Below, one piece after another: positions 45,343 to 54,923 of a stretch of DNA of 64,000 nucleotides (the stretch's first letter is position 1; each line of letters opens with the position of its first letter). The translations under genes were made by a program, and so were the position numbers. Origin of the DNA: G965276765 sp965276825 (GTDB lineage: Bacteria; Actinomycetota; Acidimicrobiia; Acidimicrobiales; Palsa-688). The DNA lies in assembly GCA_965276825.1 (NCBI GenBank), contig OZ255630.1, positions 2,666,001-2,730,000 of the forward strand. The letters are read 5' to 3'. The notes below the pieces were generated by a model, which saw nothing but the letters and a program-made list of their open reading frames with translations, had not been told where the DNA came from and made no database searches.

Positions 45343-45397
45343 AGCCGGCGCTCTGCCGGCTTACCCTATGGACGACCAGACCCTCCGGGAAAGGACA
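45343..45397 (-). promoter_or_regulatory. Candidate ECF42 promoter and leader hairpin of the DGPF-sigma operon
   Basis: Read on the minus strand, TGTCCT (45397-45392) and CGTC (45374-45371) are separated by 17 bases, close to the -35 TGTCGA and -10 CGA/TC pattern reported for ECF42. A hairpin (AGCCGGC/GCCGGCT, 45343-45361) then lies in the leader before the ATG at 45324. Autoregulation is inferred. Confidence 0.45.
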
Positions 45398-45490
45398 CCT
45401 CACATTCCTCCTGAGCGTCGTACTGCCATCCGGGAGTCAGGCCGGCCCCAGCCCTGCCCGGCTACAAGCGATTGCCTCTACCTGGCCCGG

Positions 45491-45755
45491 CTATCCGAGC
45501 ACCGAGCCCGACTCGAGCGCCCCCTTGCTGCTCACCTGATCGGCCTCGTAGCCGTTGTACATCTTGCCCTCGAAGAAGATGTGCGCCAGAGCGTCCCACT
45601 GGGTGCCGCTCTGCAGCGGCATGATGAGCACGTCGTCGTGCCGCGCAGGTAGCGATCCACGCCGCCGTAGAAGCTGCGGATGGTCGTGCCGGCAGCCACC
45701 ACGTCCCCTCCGTCCCGAATCATCAGGTGGATCGGGTTGACCCGCCCGAATCCAC
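45491..45755 (-). pseudogene. Fragment of a cyclase-family (kynurenine formamidase-like) hydrolase with a one-base deletion
   Basis: The first frame reads FGRVNPIHLMIRDGGDVVAAG, then TTIRSFYGGVDRYLRG. At about 45645 one base is missing compared with the family (GGCAC-GACGAC), and the next frame continues DDVLIMPLQSGTQWDALAHI and FFEGKMYNGYEADQVSSKGA to a TAG at 45491. Both the N-terminal part with its first metal ligand and the C-terminal half of the enzyme are absent. The fragment is therefore a relic, about 85 codons of an original of roughly 300. Confidence 0.75.
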
Positions 45756-45896
45756 CTCCGTTCGGTCTGTGTGTTGGCACCTCCATGTGACCAGGGTCAT
45801 GCTCATGGCGGCACAAGACGCTGTCTCACTCAGCTCGCACGACGACCACACCGGCACCAGCGAGGTCGACCCAGGGCTGGAGGGGCTCGGTGCGCT

Positions 45897-46187
45897 GTTC
45901 CAGCCGCGGAGATCAACCTGTTCGACGTGCTGGTGCACGGGTGGGACCTGGCCACCGCCATCGGGATCCCCTTCCCCGTGCCTGCGCCGCTCGTCCTGGT
46001 CGCGCTGGACGTCGCCGAGCGTCTGGTCACGCCGGCAGCCGTCGCCGCCGGCCGCTACCGCGAACCCGGCCACTCTGGCGAACCCGGCCACCGTGACCAG
46101 CATCGGGCCATGGGAGCGACGTCGCCTCCCGCCATCCGGCTGCTGCGGGCGGCCGGGCGCGACCCGGAGGCGGCCGCCTCGCGGTAG
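45897..46187 (+). pseudogene. C-terminal relic of a TIGR03086/maleylpyruvate isomerase-like protein
   Basis: From residue VPAAEINLFDVLVHGWDLA onward the frame matches the mycothiol-dependent metal-binding family (INL.DVLVHGWDLA.A.G, then a helix LVLVALDVAERLV and an end with LLRAAGRDPEAA). The N-terminal DinB-like helices with their metal-binding His are missing: the codons before this point look random. The fragment lies head-on to the cyclase relic. No start codon with a ribosome site is evident. Confidence 0.6.
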
Positions 46188-46236
46188 CGAACGTGCCCGC
46201 GGGGAATGCCCCGCCGGCCCACACGTTGTCCTGGTC

Positions 46237-46563
46237 ATGACCGTGCGCGCAACGTGGAATGGCACCATGCTGGCCGAGAGCGACCGGACGATCCTGGTCG
46301 AGGGCAACCAGTACTTCCCAGCGGGCGACGTGGTGTCCGAACGGCTCCAACCGAGCGACACCCACTCGCACTGCCCCTGGAAGGGTGACGCCAGCTACTA
46401 CGACGTGGTCGCCGACGGAGAGCGCAACGAGGGGGCGGCGTGGTACTACCCGGAGCCGCTGCCCGGAGCGGTGAAGATCCGCGACTACGTGGCGTTCTGG
46501 AACGGCGTCGAGGTGACCGGCGCCAACCCGGACACGCCCGAGGTCCTTCCCCCCGGCCACTGA
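46237..46563 (+). CDS. DUF427 protein
   Basis: 108 residues, the full family length. The conserved blocks are VRATWNGTMLAESDRTILVEGN, then YFPAGDVV, SDTHSHCPWKGDASYYDVV, AAWYYPEPLPGAVKIRDYVAFW and a VEVTGANPD-like end (shown as separate short blocks). DUF427 proteins are small beta-rich proteins with a conserved His-Cys-Pro-Trp-Lys motif. Their function is unknown. The ATG has no clear ribosome site. The gene looks intact, unlike its left-hand neighbours, and ends just before a tandem repeat array. Confidence 0.85.
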   Translation: MTVRATWNGTMLAESDRTILVEGNQYFPAGDVVSERLQPSDTHSHCPWKGDASYYDVVADGERNEGAAWYYPEPLPGAVKIRDYVAFWNGVEVTGANPDTPEVLPPGH

Positions 46564-46564
46564 C

Positions 46565-46715
46565 CGCAAGGCCGGGTGCGGCCAGCAGGCCCGGACGCAA
46601 CCAGCAGGCCCGAACGCGGCTGCAAGGCCCGAACGCGGCTTTAAGGCCCGGACGCGACCAGCAGGCCCGGCCGCGGTTAGCAGGCCCGGCCGCGGCCAGC
46701 AGGTCCGGACGCGGG
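46565..46715. repeat. 19-bp tandem repeat array, eight units
   Basis: Consecutive units of the type CAGCAGGCCCGGACGCGAC occur at 46565-46582 (18 bases), 46583, 46602, 46621, 46640, 46659, 46678 and 46697, ending at 46715. Units differ at one to five positions. It lies between the convergent DUF427 and hemL genes. There are no spacers, so it is not a CRISPR array. Confidence 0.9.
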
Positions 46716-46759
46716 CCCGCATTTCGGGTGCGGTCCGCGGCGCGGGTTTCCGCGAGCCG

Positions 46760-48113
<1,354 letters not shown>

Positions 48114-48121
<8 letters not shown>

Positions 48122-49097
48122 GGAGGACCTCGGCCAGCTCGCCGGCGAAGTAGGTGAGGATGAGGTCGGCGCCGGCCCGGCGCACCGCGGTGATGTGCTC
48201 GAGGGCCACGGCGGGCCCGTCGATCCAGCCCCGCTCGGCGGCCGCCTTGACCATGGCGTACTCCCCGCTCACGTGGTAGGCGGCGAGGGGCACGTCAACC
48301 CGGGCTCGGATGTCGGCGATCACGTCGAGGTAGGCGAGGGCCGGCTTCACCATGACCATGTCGGCCCCTTCCTCGATGTCGAGGTCCACCTCGCGGCGGG
48401 CCTCGCGACGGTTGCGGAAGTCTTGCTGGTAGTCGCGCCGGTCGCCGCCGCCGGCGATGGTGACGTCCACCGCGTCGCGAAACGGCCCGTACAGGGCGGA
48501 GGCGTACTTGGCCGCGTAGGCCAGGATGCCGACGTCGCTGCGGCCGTCCCCGTCGAGCGCGGCACGGATCGCCCCGACCTGCCCGTCCATCATCCCGGAG
48601 GGGGCGACCAGGTCGGCGCCGGCCGCCGCCTGGGCCAGCGCGACCCTGGCGTACAGCTCGATGGTTCGGTCGTTGTCGACCCGGCCGTGGGCGTCGAGGG
48701 GCCCGCAGTGGCCGTGGTCGGTGTACTCGTCGAGGCACAGGTCGGGGACGAGGACCATGGCGTCGCCCAGCTCGGCACGCAGCTCGGCGAGAGCCACCTG
48801 GACGATGCCGCCCGGATCCCAGGCGCCGCTCCCGACGTCGTCTTTCCCCTCGGGAACCCCGAAAACCACGAGGGCGGGCACCCCGAGGGACGCCAGCCGG
48901 GTGGCCTCCTTGGTGAGCGACTCGACGGTGTGCTGCACGACGCCGGGCAGCGAGGTGATCGGCTGCGGCTCGTCGATGCCCTCGCGCACGAACAGCGGGG
49001 CGACGAGGTCGTCGACCGCCAGGCGCGACTCGGCGACCAGGTTGCGGAGTCGGGGCGATCGGCGCAGCCGACGGAGGCGTGAGGCCGGATACGACAT
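48114..49097 (-). CDS. hemB: Delta-aminolevulinic acid dehydratase (porphobilinogen synthase)
   Basis: 327 residues from the ATG at 49097, with GGGAGGA upstream. The Schiff-base lysines are in AAKYASALYGPFRDA and MVMVKPALAYLD. The metal loop reads DLCLDEYTDHGHCG: two of the three zinc cysteines are present, while the middle one is Asp as in magnesium-type enzymes. It condenses two aminolevulinates to porphobilinogen. It lies before hemL in the same transcript, and after it (upstream) the run of haem genes is interrupted by a regulator pair. Confidence 0.96.
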
Positions 49098-49188
49098 GAG
49101 GGGGAACGTCCTCCCGGGGTGGGCGGCGGCGTCGGCGTGGGGCTGGCACCGGCGGGCTCCATGATGCCCCCGTGGCGGCGGCCAGCGG

Positions 49189-49959
49189 TCAGCGGGATGT
49201 CGGGCCGAGGCCGAGGAGGGTGGCGCTGACCCGCAACCCGTGGTCGTGGATGGCCGCGGCCGGGGTGGCGTCGGGGCCGTACTGGCCGAACAGCTCGACG
49301 CTGATCCCGCCGACCACGTGGACCCAGCCGATGACGGCCAGCGCCACGAGGGCGTCGGGGATCTGGTCGAAGGACCCCGCGGCGGTGCGCACGACCGCCA
49401 GCCAGCGGCGCAGGGGGGCGGGCACGGGCAGGTCGAGCGGGATCGGCGCCTCGGCTGGCTCGGGGTGGGCGGGGTCCGGGTGGGCGGGAGCGGGGGGGGC
49501 GCGGTCGGGGTGGGCGGCGGCCACGATCCCGGCGACGACGCGCACGAGGGCGCCGGCCGGCTCGATGGTGTCGGGGGGCGCCTGGTAGCCAACGACCGGG
49601 GATCCGTACAGCAGGGCCCAGTCGGCCCGGTGGGCGATGGCCCACGCACGCGCCCCGCGGCCGACGGCCAGCCACCGGTCGGCCGGCGTGGCGCCGCGTC
49701 GGGCGGCCGCGATGGCGTCCGCCTGTGCGACGGCGTGGCCGAAGCGCTGGTAGGCGTCGACGATCAGGAGGGTCAGGAGGGCGTCGCGTCCGGCCACGTA
49801 GCGGTAGAGCGCGGAGGGCACCACGTCCAGGCGCCTGGCCACGGACCGCAGCGACAGGGAGGCCGGCCCCACCTCCACCAGCTCGGCCCTCGCCGCGTCG
49901 AGCAGGTCGTCGAGCACCCGGGCCCGGTTGGCGGCTCGGGACCTGGGCACGAGCCCCAC
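49189..49959 (-). CDS. TetR-family transcriptional regulator
   Basis: 256 residues from a GTG at 49959 with AAAGGTGG just upstream. The N-terminal DNA-binding domain is LLDAARAELVEVGPASLSLRSVARRLDVVPSALYRYV, given as the span of residues about 17-55. The ligand domain has the WHG-type C-terminal features (ALVALAVIGWVHVVGGISVELFG) and a Pro/Ala/His/Glu-rich insertion near residue 165. Three palindromes occupy the divergent promoter region. It probably represses itself and the nitroreductase-like gene; the ligand is unknown. Confidence 0.87.
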   Translation of the reverse strand: MGLVPRSRAANRARVLDDLLDAARAELVEVGPASLSLRSVARRLDVVPSALYRYVAGRDALLTLLIVDAYQRFGHAVAQADAIAAARRGATPADRWLAVGRGARAWAIAHRADWALLYGSPVVGYQAPPDTIEPAGALVRVVAGIVAAAHPDRAPPAPAHPDPAHPEPAEAPIPLDLPVPAPLRRWLAVVRTAAGSFDQIPDALVALAVIGWVHVVGGISVELFGQYGPDATPAAAIHDHGLRVSATLLGLGPTSR

Positions 49960-49973
49960 CGTACCACCTTTCG

Positions 49974-50022
49974 AGAACACTGTTCTTGATGAGAACACCG
50001 TTCTTGACGAGAATGATGTTCA
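49974..50022. promoter_or_regulatory. Three operator-like palindromes spaced 18 bp apart
   Basis: AGAACACTGTTCT (49974-49986), AGAACACCGTTCT (49992-50004) and AGAATGATGTTCA (50010-50022) have centres exactly 18 bases apart. The first has perfect six-base arms, the second perfect five-base arms and the third is degenerate. They fill the gap between the divergent TetR and nitroreductase genes. Confidence 0.7.
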
Positions 50023-50038
50023 CAGTTAGGGTGAGAGC

Positions 50039-50494
50039 ATGAGCGATGACCCGCACTACCGAAGGCCAGGCTGGTTGACGAGGAACGTGCTCAACCGGGC
50101 GACTGCCGCCGCCACCTCTCTCGGCATCGACGTCGCCGGCGCCCGGGTGCTGGAGGCGAGGGGCCGCAAGAGCGGGCAACCCCGCTCGACGCCGGTCAAC
50201 CTCCTCCACCACGGGGGCAGCGAGTACCTGGTGGCGGCGCGCGGCGAGACGGAGTGGGTCCGCAACGTCCGGGCCGACGGGGGACGCCTGGTGCTGCGCC
50301 TGGGGCGGCGACGGCGCCCCTACGTGGCCAGCGAGCTGTTCGGCGACGACGCCCTCCCGGTCCTGCAGGCCTACGTGGCCAGGTGGCGCTGGGAGGTGGG
50401 CGCGTTCTTCGAGGGGGTCGGCCCGGGCGCCTCCGACGACGCGTGGCGGGCCGAGCTCGTCCGCCACCCCGTCTTCGAGCTGGCCCCGGCCTGA
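50039..50494 (+). CDS. F420-type nitroreductase/quinone reductase family protein (Ddn-like)
   Basis: 151 residues. It matches the deazaflavin-dependent nitroreductase family (DUF385): LEARGRKSGQPRSTPVNLL, EYLVAARGETEWVRNVRA and the ending WRAELVRHPVFEL. Members use reduced F420 to reduce quinones or nitro compounds, or sometimes bind other substrates. GGGTGAGAGC precedes the ATG. The divergent TetR gene and the three palindromes between them suggest repression that is lifted by an electrophile or quinone. Confidence 0.83.
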   Translation: MSDDPHYRRPGWLTRNVLNRATAAATSLGIDVAGARVLEARGRKSGQPRSTPVNLLHHGGSEYLVAARGETEWVRNVRADGGRLVLRLGRRRRPYVASELFGDDALPVLQAYVARWRWEVGAFFEGVGPGASDDAWRAELVRHPVFELAPA

Positions 50495-50642
50495 CGCCGC
50501 CCTGCCCCACTGGGTCGCCAGGCTCGCCCCGCCGGGCGGCCTGGGACTCAGCACCGCTGGCTGCCCGGTCGGTCAGGGATCTCCGGGAGATCCACGTGGT
50601 TCCTTCACGTCGAGGCACCAGACTTTGCTGCAGGCTCGAGTG

Positions 50643-51668
50643 CTACCCGGCGAGCCGCTCGGCGAGGTAGGCGAGCGACAGCGGGTAGCGGTAGTCGATG
50701 CCGCCGTGGCCGGCGTCGAACAGCTCGAAGTGCCCGTCGGTGACCCCGATGCCGGCCAGCTCGTCCCGGAACGCCTCTGCGCCGAGATCGAGGTGGTACT
50801 CGTCCCGGGTGCCGGCGTCGATCCAGATGGCTCGCAGGCCCCTGAGGGCGTCGGCATGGTCGGCCACCATGCGCACCGGGTCCCAGCGCAGCCAGCGCGC
50901 CCACACGTCCTCCCGGACCCGGCCGGTGCGGGGGTCGAAGGGCAGCACGGGCGTACCGTCGTCGGCGGCGGAGAAGCAGGCGGCCACGCCGTACAGCTCG
51001 AGGAGCACCATGTCGGCGGGCGCGCTGAACGCCGGTCGGCCGCAGAAGTCGGCCCACCACGCCTCGATGGACCCGTCGTAGGCCCGCAGGTGCCGCACTG
51101 CGTCGCCGAAGTCGTGGAGGTAGGACAGCTCGTAGAGAGAGTCCCCGGCGTGGGTGGCCAGCCCGCCGAAGCGGTCGGGGCGGAGCATGGGGGTGATCAT
51201 GGCGCCGAAGCCGCCGCTCGACTTGCCCTGGATCCCCCGGTGCCGGGGGTCGTCGAGGGTCCGGTAGGTGGCGTCGACGAAGGACACCACGTCCTCGCAG
51301 AGGTAGGTGTGGTACCGACCGGTGCCCGGCGAGTCGACGTACTGCGAGCCGCCGTAGGCCGTCCAGGCGTCGACATAGGCGACGATGCAGGGTGGCGCAC
51401 CTCCGGTGGCGAAGACCCGGTCCGCGCCCAGGGGGTACGGCGTGCGGAACGGGCTGCGGTTGTGCCACATCTCGACCTGACCGGTATAGCCCTGGATGAC
51501 GTAGATGGACGGATAGCGGCGGCCGGGGTCGTTGTCGTAGCCGGGCGGCGTGTACACCCACAGCGGGCGTTCGACGGGGTCGCCGAGCGGGTTGTCGACG
51601 AGGGAGGCGGCGTGCACCAGGTGCCGCTCGAGTCGTCCGGCCAGGTCTCCGTGCGATGGTTCGGTCAC
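50643..51668 (-). CDS. Putative esterase (alpha/beta hydrolase, esterase D type)
   Basis: 341 residues. The fold begins PLWVYTPPGYDNDPGRRYPS with the strand IYVIQGYTG. The nucleophile Ser lies in RGIQGKSSGGFGAM, the acid probably in WIDAGTRDEYHLD, and the His in ELFDAGHGGIDYRYP. No signal peptide is present. Relatives hydrolyse small esters or remove acyl groups from surface glycolipids, but the substrate is unknown. It stands between the nitroreductase gene and the cobA-hemD gene and converges with the former. Confidence 0.82.
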   Translation of the reverse strand: MTEPSHGDLAGRLERHLVHAASLVDNPLGDPVERPLWVYTPPGYDNDPGRRYPSIYVIQGYTGQVEMWHNRSPFRTPYPLGADRVFATGGAPPCIVAYVDAWTAYGGSQYVDSPGTGRYHTYLCEDVVSFVDATYRTLDDPRHRGIQGKSSGGFGAMITPMLRPDRFGGLATHAGDSLYELSYLHDFGDAVRHLRAYDGSIEAWWADFCGRPAFSAPADMVLLELYGVAACFSAADDGTPVLPFDPRTGRVREDVWARWLRWDPVRMVADHADALRGLRAIWIDAGTRDEYHLDLGAEAFRDELAGIGVTDGHFELFDAGHGGIDYRYPLSLAYLAERLAG

Positions 51669-51747
51669 GTGACGAGACGCTACCCAGACGGGATCCTGGA
51701 CAAGTGCCCAACCCCACCTCGACGCGCCCGACCGTGACCCCGACCCA

Positions 51748-51804
51748 CCGATTCTCGGGGCCGCCCACGTGGTTTACCGACGTGAGGAGCCCCGAGATCG
51801 CCGG
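51748..51804 (-). repeat. Dispersed palindromic element, copy 2
   Basis: Read on the minus strand it starts 31 bases after the cobA-hemD stop and shares its first 21 bases (51804-51784) exactly with copy 1 at 17057-17077. The arms (CGATCTCGGGGC and GCCCCGAGAATCG) pair with one bulge. Both copies follow a gene on their own strand. Confidence 0.7.
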
Positions 51805-51835
51805 CACCCAACCGGCGCCACCCGCCGGGCTGCTC

Positions 51836-53302
51836 TCAGGGCCCGCCGAGGACCGAGACCAGGGCGTCGACCAGGCCGGGGATGGTGTGGGTGGCCGCTT
51901 CGACGGTGACCTCGACGCCGGCGTCTCTGGCCGTGGCCGCGGTGACCGGCCCGATGCAGGCGACGACCGGTGGGAGGGGCCGATCACCCGAGACGGCGAG
52001 GTAGTTGGTCACCGTCGACGACGAGGTGAAGCAGACGGCGTCGGCCGACGATGCCGCGTCGAGGGCGGGGGCGGTGGGTGCGCCGGGGACGGTCCGGTAG
52101 GCGTCGACCACCTCGACCGGCCAGCCCAGGGCGGCCAGACCCTCGGGTAGCACGTCGCGGGCGACCGCGGCCCGGGGGAGGAGCACCGGGCGGGCGTCGC
52201 CGCCGCCCGGGGCCGGGAAGGCGTCGAGCAGGCTCTCGGCCACGTACCGGTGGGGGACGAGGTCGGCGACGAGGTGGCACTCGGCCAGGGCGGCGGCGGC
52301 GGCCGGCCCGATGGCGGCGATCCTGGTGGTGCCCCACGCCCTGGCGTCGGGGAGGCGGGCGGTCAGGGCCTCGACGGCGTTGGTCGAGGTGAGCACGACC
52401 CACGACCACCGTCCTGCGGCCAGGTCGGCGGCGGCCGCGGTGAGGGCCCGGCCGCCGTCGTCGGGGGCCACGACCTCGATGACCGGCACCTCGACGGCCC
52501 TGGCCCCGAGCAGGCCGAGGGTGGTGGCCAGCCCGGAGGCCTGGCGCCTGGCTCGGGTGACCGCCACCGACCGACCGAAGAGCGGCCGGCGCTCGTACCA
52601 GCCGACGTCCAGGGCGGCCACGCCCCCGACGACGATGGTGGCGGGCGGTTCGAGCGGCGCGGCGCCGAGGCCGGCGAGGGTGGTGCGCACGCTCACCTGC
52701 TCGGGGCGGGTCCCCCAGGTGACGGCGGTGACCGGCGTGTCGGGGGGCAGGCCGCCGGCCTGGAGCCGGGCGGCGATCCCGGCGCGGTGGGCGACGCCCA
52801 TGAGGACCACGATGGTGCCGCCAGCGGCGGCCAGGGCCTCCCAGTTGGTCTCGCGCTCGACGGCCTGGCGGCTGTGGCCGGTGACGACGGTGACCGAGGC
52901 AGCCAGGCCCCTGTGGGTGACCGGCACCCCGGCGTAGGCCGGCGCGGCGAACGCCGAGGTCACCCCGGGCACCACCTCGAAGGCCACGCCGGCGCGGCGC
53001 AGGGCCAGGGCCTCCTCGCCGCCGCGCCCGAACACAAACGGGTCCCCGCCCTTCAGGCGCACCACCGCGGCGCCGGTCCGGCCCCGCGCGATCAGCAGCT
53101 CGTTGATCTGGTCCTGGTGGACCGGGCCGCCGGGCACCTTGCCGACGTCGACCCGCTCGACGCCGGGCGGGGCCAGGTCGAGGAGGGAGCGCTCGGCCAG
53201 GCGGTCGTGGACGACCACGTCGGCGCCGGCGAGCAGGGCCGCACCCCGGACCGTGAGCAGACCAGGGTCGCCGGGACCGGCGCCGACCAGGTAGACGGTC
53301 AC
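51836..53302 (-). CDS. Uroporphyrinogen-III methyltransferase/synthase fusion (CobA-HemD)
   Basis: 488 residues from a GTG overlapping the hemC stop (GTGA). Residues about 1-245 are the SAM-dependent methyltransferase: VYLVGAGPGDPGLLTVRG, VVRLKGGDPFVFGRGGEEA and the VVTGHSR region. Residues about 250-488 are uroporphyrinogen-III synthase (SVAVTRARRQASGLATTL, VLTSTNAVEAL, CFTSSSTVTNYL). It cyclises hydroxymethylbilane and then methylates uroporphyrinogen III to precorrin-2, at the branch to sirohaem and cobalamin. The fusion is known in Actinobacteria and Firmicutes. Confidence 0.95.
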   Translation of the reverse strand: MTVYLVGAGPGDPGLLTVRGAALLAGADVVVHDRLAERSLLDLAPPGVERVDVGKVPGGPVHQDQINELLIARGRTGAAVVRLKGGDPFVFGRGGEEALALRRAGVAFEVVPGVTSAFAAPAYAGVPVTHRGLAASVTVVTGHSRQAVERETNWEALAAAGGTIVVLMGVAHRAGIAARLQAGGLPPDTPVTAVTWGTRPEQVSVRTTLAGLGAAPLEPPATIVVGGVAALDVGWYERRPLFGRSVAVTRARRQASGLATTLGLLGARAVEVPVIEVVAPDDGGRALTAAAADLAAGRWSWVVLTSTNAVEALTARLPDARAWGTTRIAAIGPAAAAALAECHLVADLVPHRYVAESLLDAFPAPGGGDARPVLLPRAAVARDVLPEGLAALGWPVEVVDAYRTVPGAPTAPALDAASSADAVCFTSSSTVTNYLAVSGDRPLPPVVACIGPVTAATARDAGVEVTVEAATHTIPGLVDALVSVLGGP

Positions 53303-54222
53303 GGGCGGAGCGCCGCGAGCAGCCGGTCCCCCCCGTCGTCGACGAGCGAGCCGGCCAGCTCCACGGCCAGGTCGGCCGCCTGGTCCAGGGGTCCGAGCCG
53401 CACACCGCGGCGCAGGTCGCGGCCGTCGGGCGAGGCGATCACCCCCCGGATCTCCACCATCGGCGCCCCACCGGACCGGTCGATGGTCGACCACGCCCCG
53501 ACCGGCAGGTCGCAGCCGCTGCCGAGGGTGGCGAGGAAGGCGCGCTCGGCCTCGACCGTGGCCCGCACGTCGGGATCGTCGATGGCCGCGAGCACCGAGG
53601 CCACGTCGTCGTCGCCGTCGCGGCACTCGACGGCGAGCGCTCCCTGGCCCACCTGGGGGAGCACCACGTCCGGGGAGAGGCGTTCGGCGGCGCGTGCGCC
53701 GAGGCCGAGGCGGTCGAGGGCGGCGGCCGCGACGACCAGCGCGCCGCCGTCGGGGACCCGGCCGAGGCGGGTCGGCACGCTGCCGCGCACCCCGACGAAG
53801 TCGAGGTCGGGTCGGGCCGCGCCGAGCTGCGCCCTGCGCCGCACCGACCCGGTCGCCACCGTGGCGCCCGCGGGGAGGGCGGCGAGGGGGGCGCCGACGA
53901 GGGCGTCGCGGGGGTCAGCGCGCAGCGGGAGGGCGGCCAGGCGGAGGCCGGGTCCGGTGGTCGAGGGCAGGTCCTTGGCCGAGTGGACGGCGAGGTCGGC
54001 TCGCCCGTCGAGCAGCGCGACCTGCACCTCCTTGACGAACACGCCCTGACCGCCGAGCGCCCAGATGGGCACGTCCTGACGCTGGTCGCCCGAGGTCGAG
54101 ATCACGACCAGGTCGGCGACCAGGCCGGGGTGGGCGGCGCGGAGCCGGGCGGCGACCTCCTCGGCCTGCCAGCGGGCCAGAGCGCTGCCCCTGGTGGCGA
54201 TCCGCAGGGGCCGGTCGGGCAT
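53299..54222 (-). CDS. hemC: Hydroxymethylbilane synthase (porphobilinogen deaminase)
   Basis: 307 residues. Signatures are RIATRGSALARWQAEEVA, the substrate loop FVKEVQVALLDGRADLAVHSAKDLPS (span about 60-90), TGSVRRRAQL and the dipyrromethane-binding Cys in LGSGCDLPVGAW. It polymerises four porphobilinogens. It is followed at once by cobA-hemD, its partner in the pathway. Upstream, a DinB-like gene ends 10 bases before its start, so the two may share a transcript. Confidence 0.96.
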   Translation of the reverse strand: MPDRPLRIATRGSALARWQAEEVAARLRAAHPGLVADLVVISTSGDQRQDVPIWALGGQGVFVKEVQVALLDGRADLAVHSAKDLPSTTGPGLRLAALPLRADPRDALVGAPLAALPAGATVATGSVRRRAQLGAARPDLDFVGVRGSVPTRLGRVPDGGALVVAAAALDRLGLGARAAERLSPDVVLPQVGQGALAVECRDGDDDVASVLAAIDDPDVRATVEAERAFLATLGSGCDLPVGAWSTIDRSGGAPMVEIRGVIASPDGRDLRRGVRLGPLDQAADLAVELAGSLVDDGGDRLLAALRP

Positions 54223-54232
54223 CGCCGTGACG

Positions 54233-54874
54233 CTAGCTACCGCGGCGGGGTCTGCGGCCCGACCCGATGAGGGCCTCGGCCCACGGGTCGGCGGGCATCG
54301 GTGTCCCTTCCTTCGCCCCGCCGGGGAGGAGCCGGCGACCGGCGAGCGTCACCTCCGGGTCGTCGGGGCGGTGGTCCCACCCGAAGCTGCGGGCCACGTC
54401 CCAGGCGTGGAGCTGCCACTCGCCGACCGCGAGGAGGGTGTGGCTGGCGATGCTGAGCGGGCCGAGCCCCTCCCAGTCGCCCATGGTGGCCGTCCAGTCG
54501 ACCTCGGCCAGGCGTTCCCCGTACCTGCGGGCGACGGCGTCGAAGGCGAGCAGCCGCTCGGGGCCGTCCGACTCCTCCAGGGCGGACAGCTCGGCGGCGT
54601 TCATGTCGGCGAGGGTGTCGCCGCGTGGCAGCCCATCGATGGGCTGGCCGGCGATGGCCGCGTTGAGGAGCCGGTGGTCGTACCTGGCGATGGACAGGAC
54701 GTGGCCGGCCAGGTCGAGCAGGGTCCAGGCCGGGTTGGGGGTGCCGAGACCCCAGTCGACGGTCTTGTCGGCCAGGTGGCCGAGGTCGGCCACGCCGAGG
54801 GCGTAGGCCCGCAGCACCCGGACCCTCGTCATGCCGGGGGGGAGCCCGTCGGGCTCCGGTCGGAGCATCGCCAT
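54233..54874 (-). CDS. DinB-fold protein (mycothiol-dependent maleylpyruvate isomerase-like)
   Basis: 213 residues from an ATG with GGAAGGA seven bases upstream. The helical-bundle features are LRAYALGVADLGHLAD, NPAWTLLDLAGHVLSIARYDHRLL with a metal-type His, and the later HTLLAVGEWQLHAWDVARS with the second and third His. This is the pattern of the DinB/maleylpyruvate isomerase superfamily, many of whose actinobacterial members use mycothiol; MshA is encoded nearby. The reaction is unknown. It sits inside the haem gene run. Confidence 0.8.
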   Translation of the reverse strand: MAMLRPEPDGLPPGMTRVRVLRAYALGVADLGHLADKTVDWGLGTPNPAWTLLDLAGHVLSIARYDHRLLNAAIAGQPIDGLPRGDTLADMNAAELSALEESDGPERLLAFDAVARRYGERLAEVDWTATMGDWEGLGPLSIASHTLLAVGEWQLHAWDVARSFGWDHRPDDPEVTLAGRRLLPGGAKEGTPMPADPWAEALIGSGRRPRRGS

Positions 54875-54923
54875 GCCGCCATCCTTCCAGGCCGCGTGGC
54901 CTAGCCGCGGCGGGTGGCCATCG

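Noticed and set aside
46565..46715. CRISPR array
   Set aside because: The 19-bp units follow each other directly with no unique spacers, there is no leader, and no cas gene is present.
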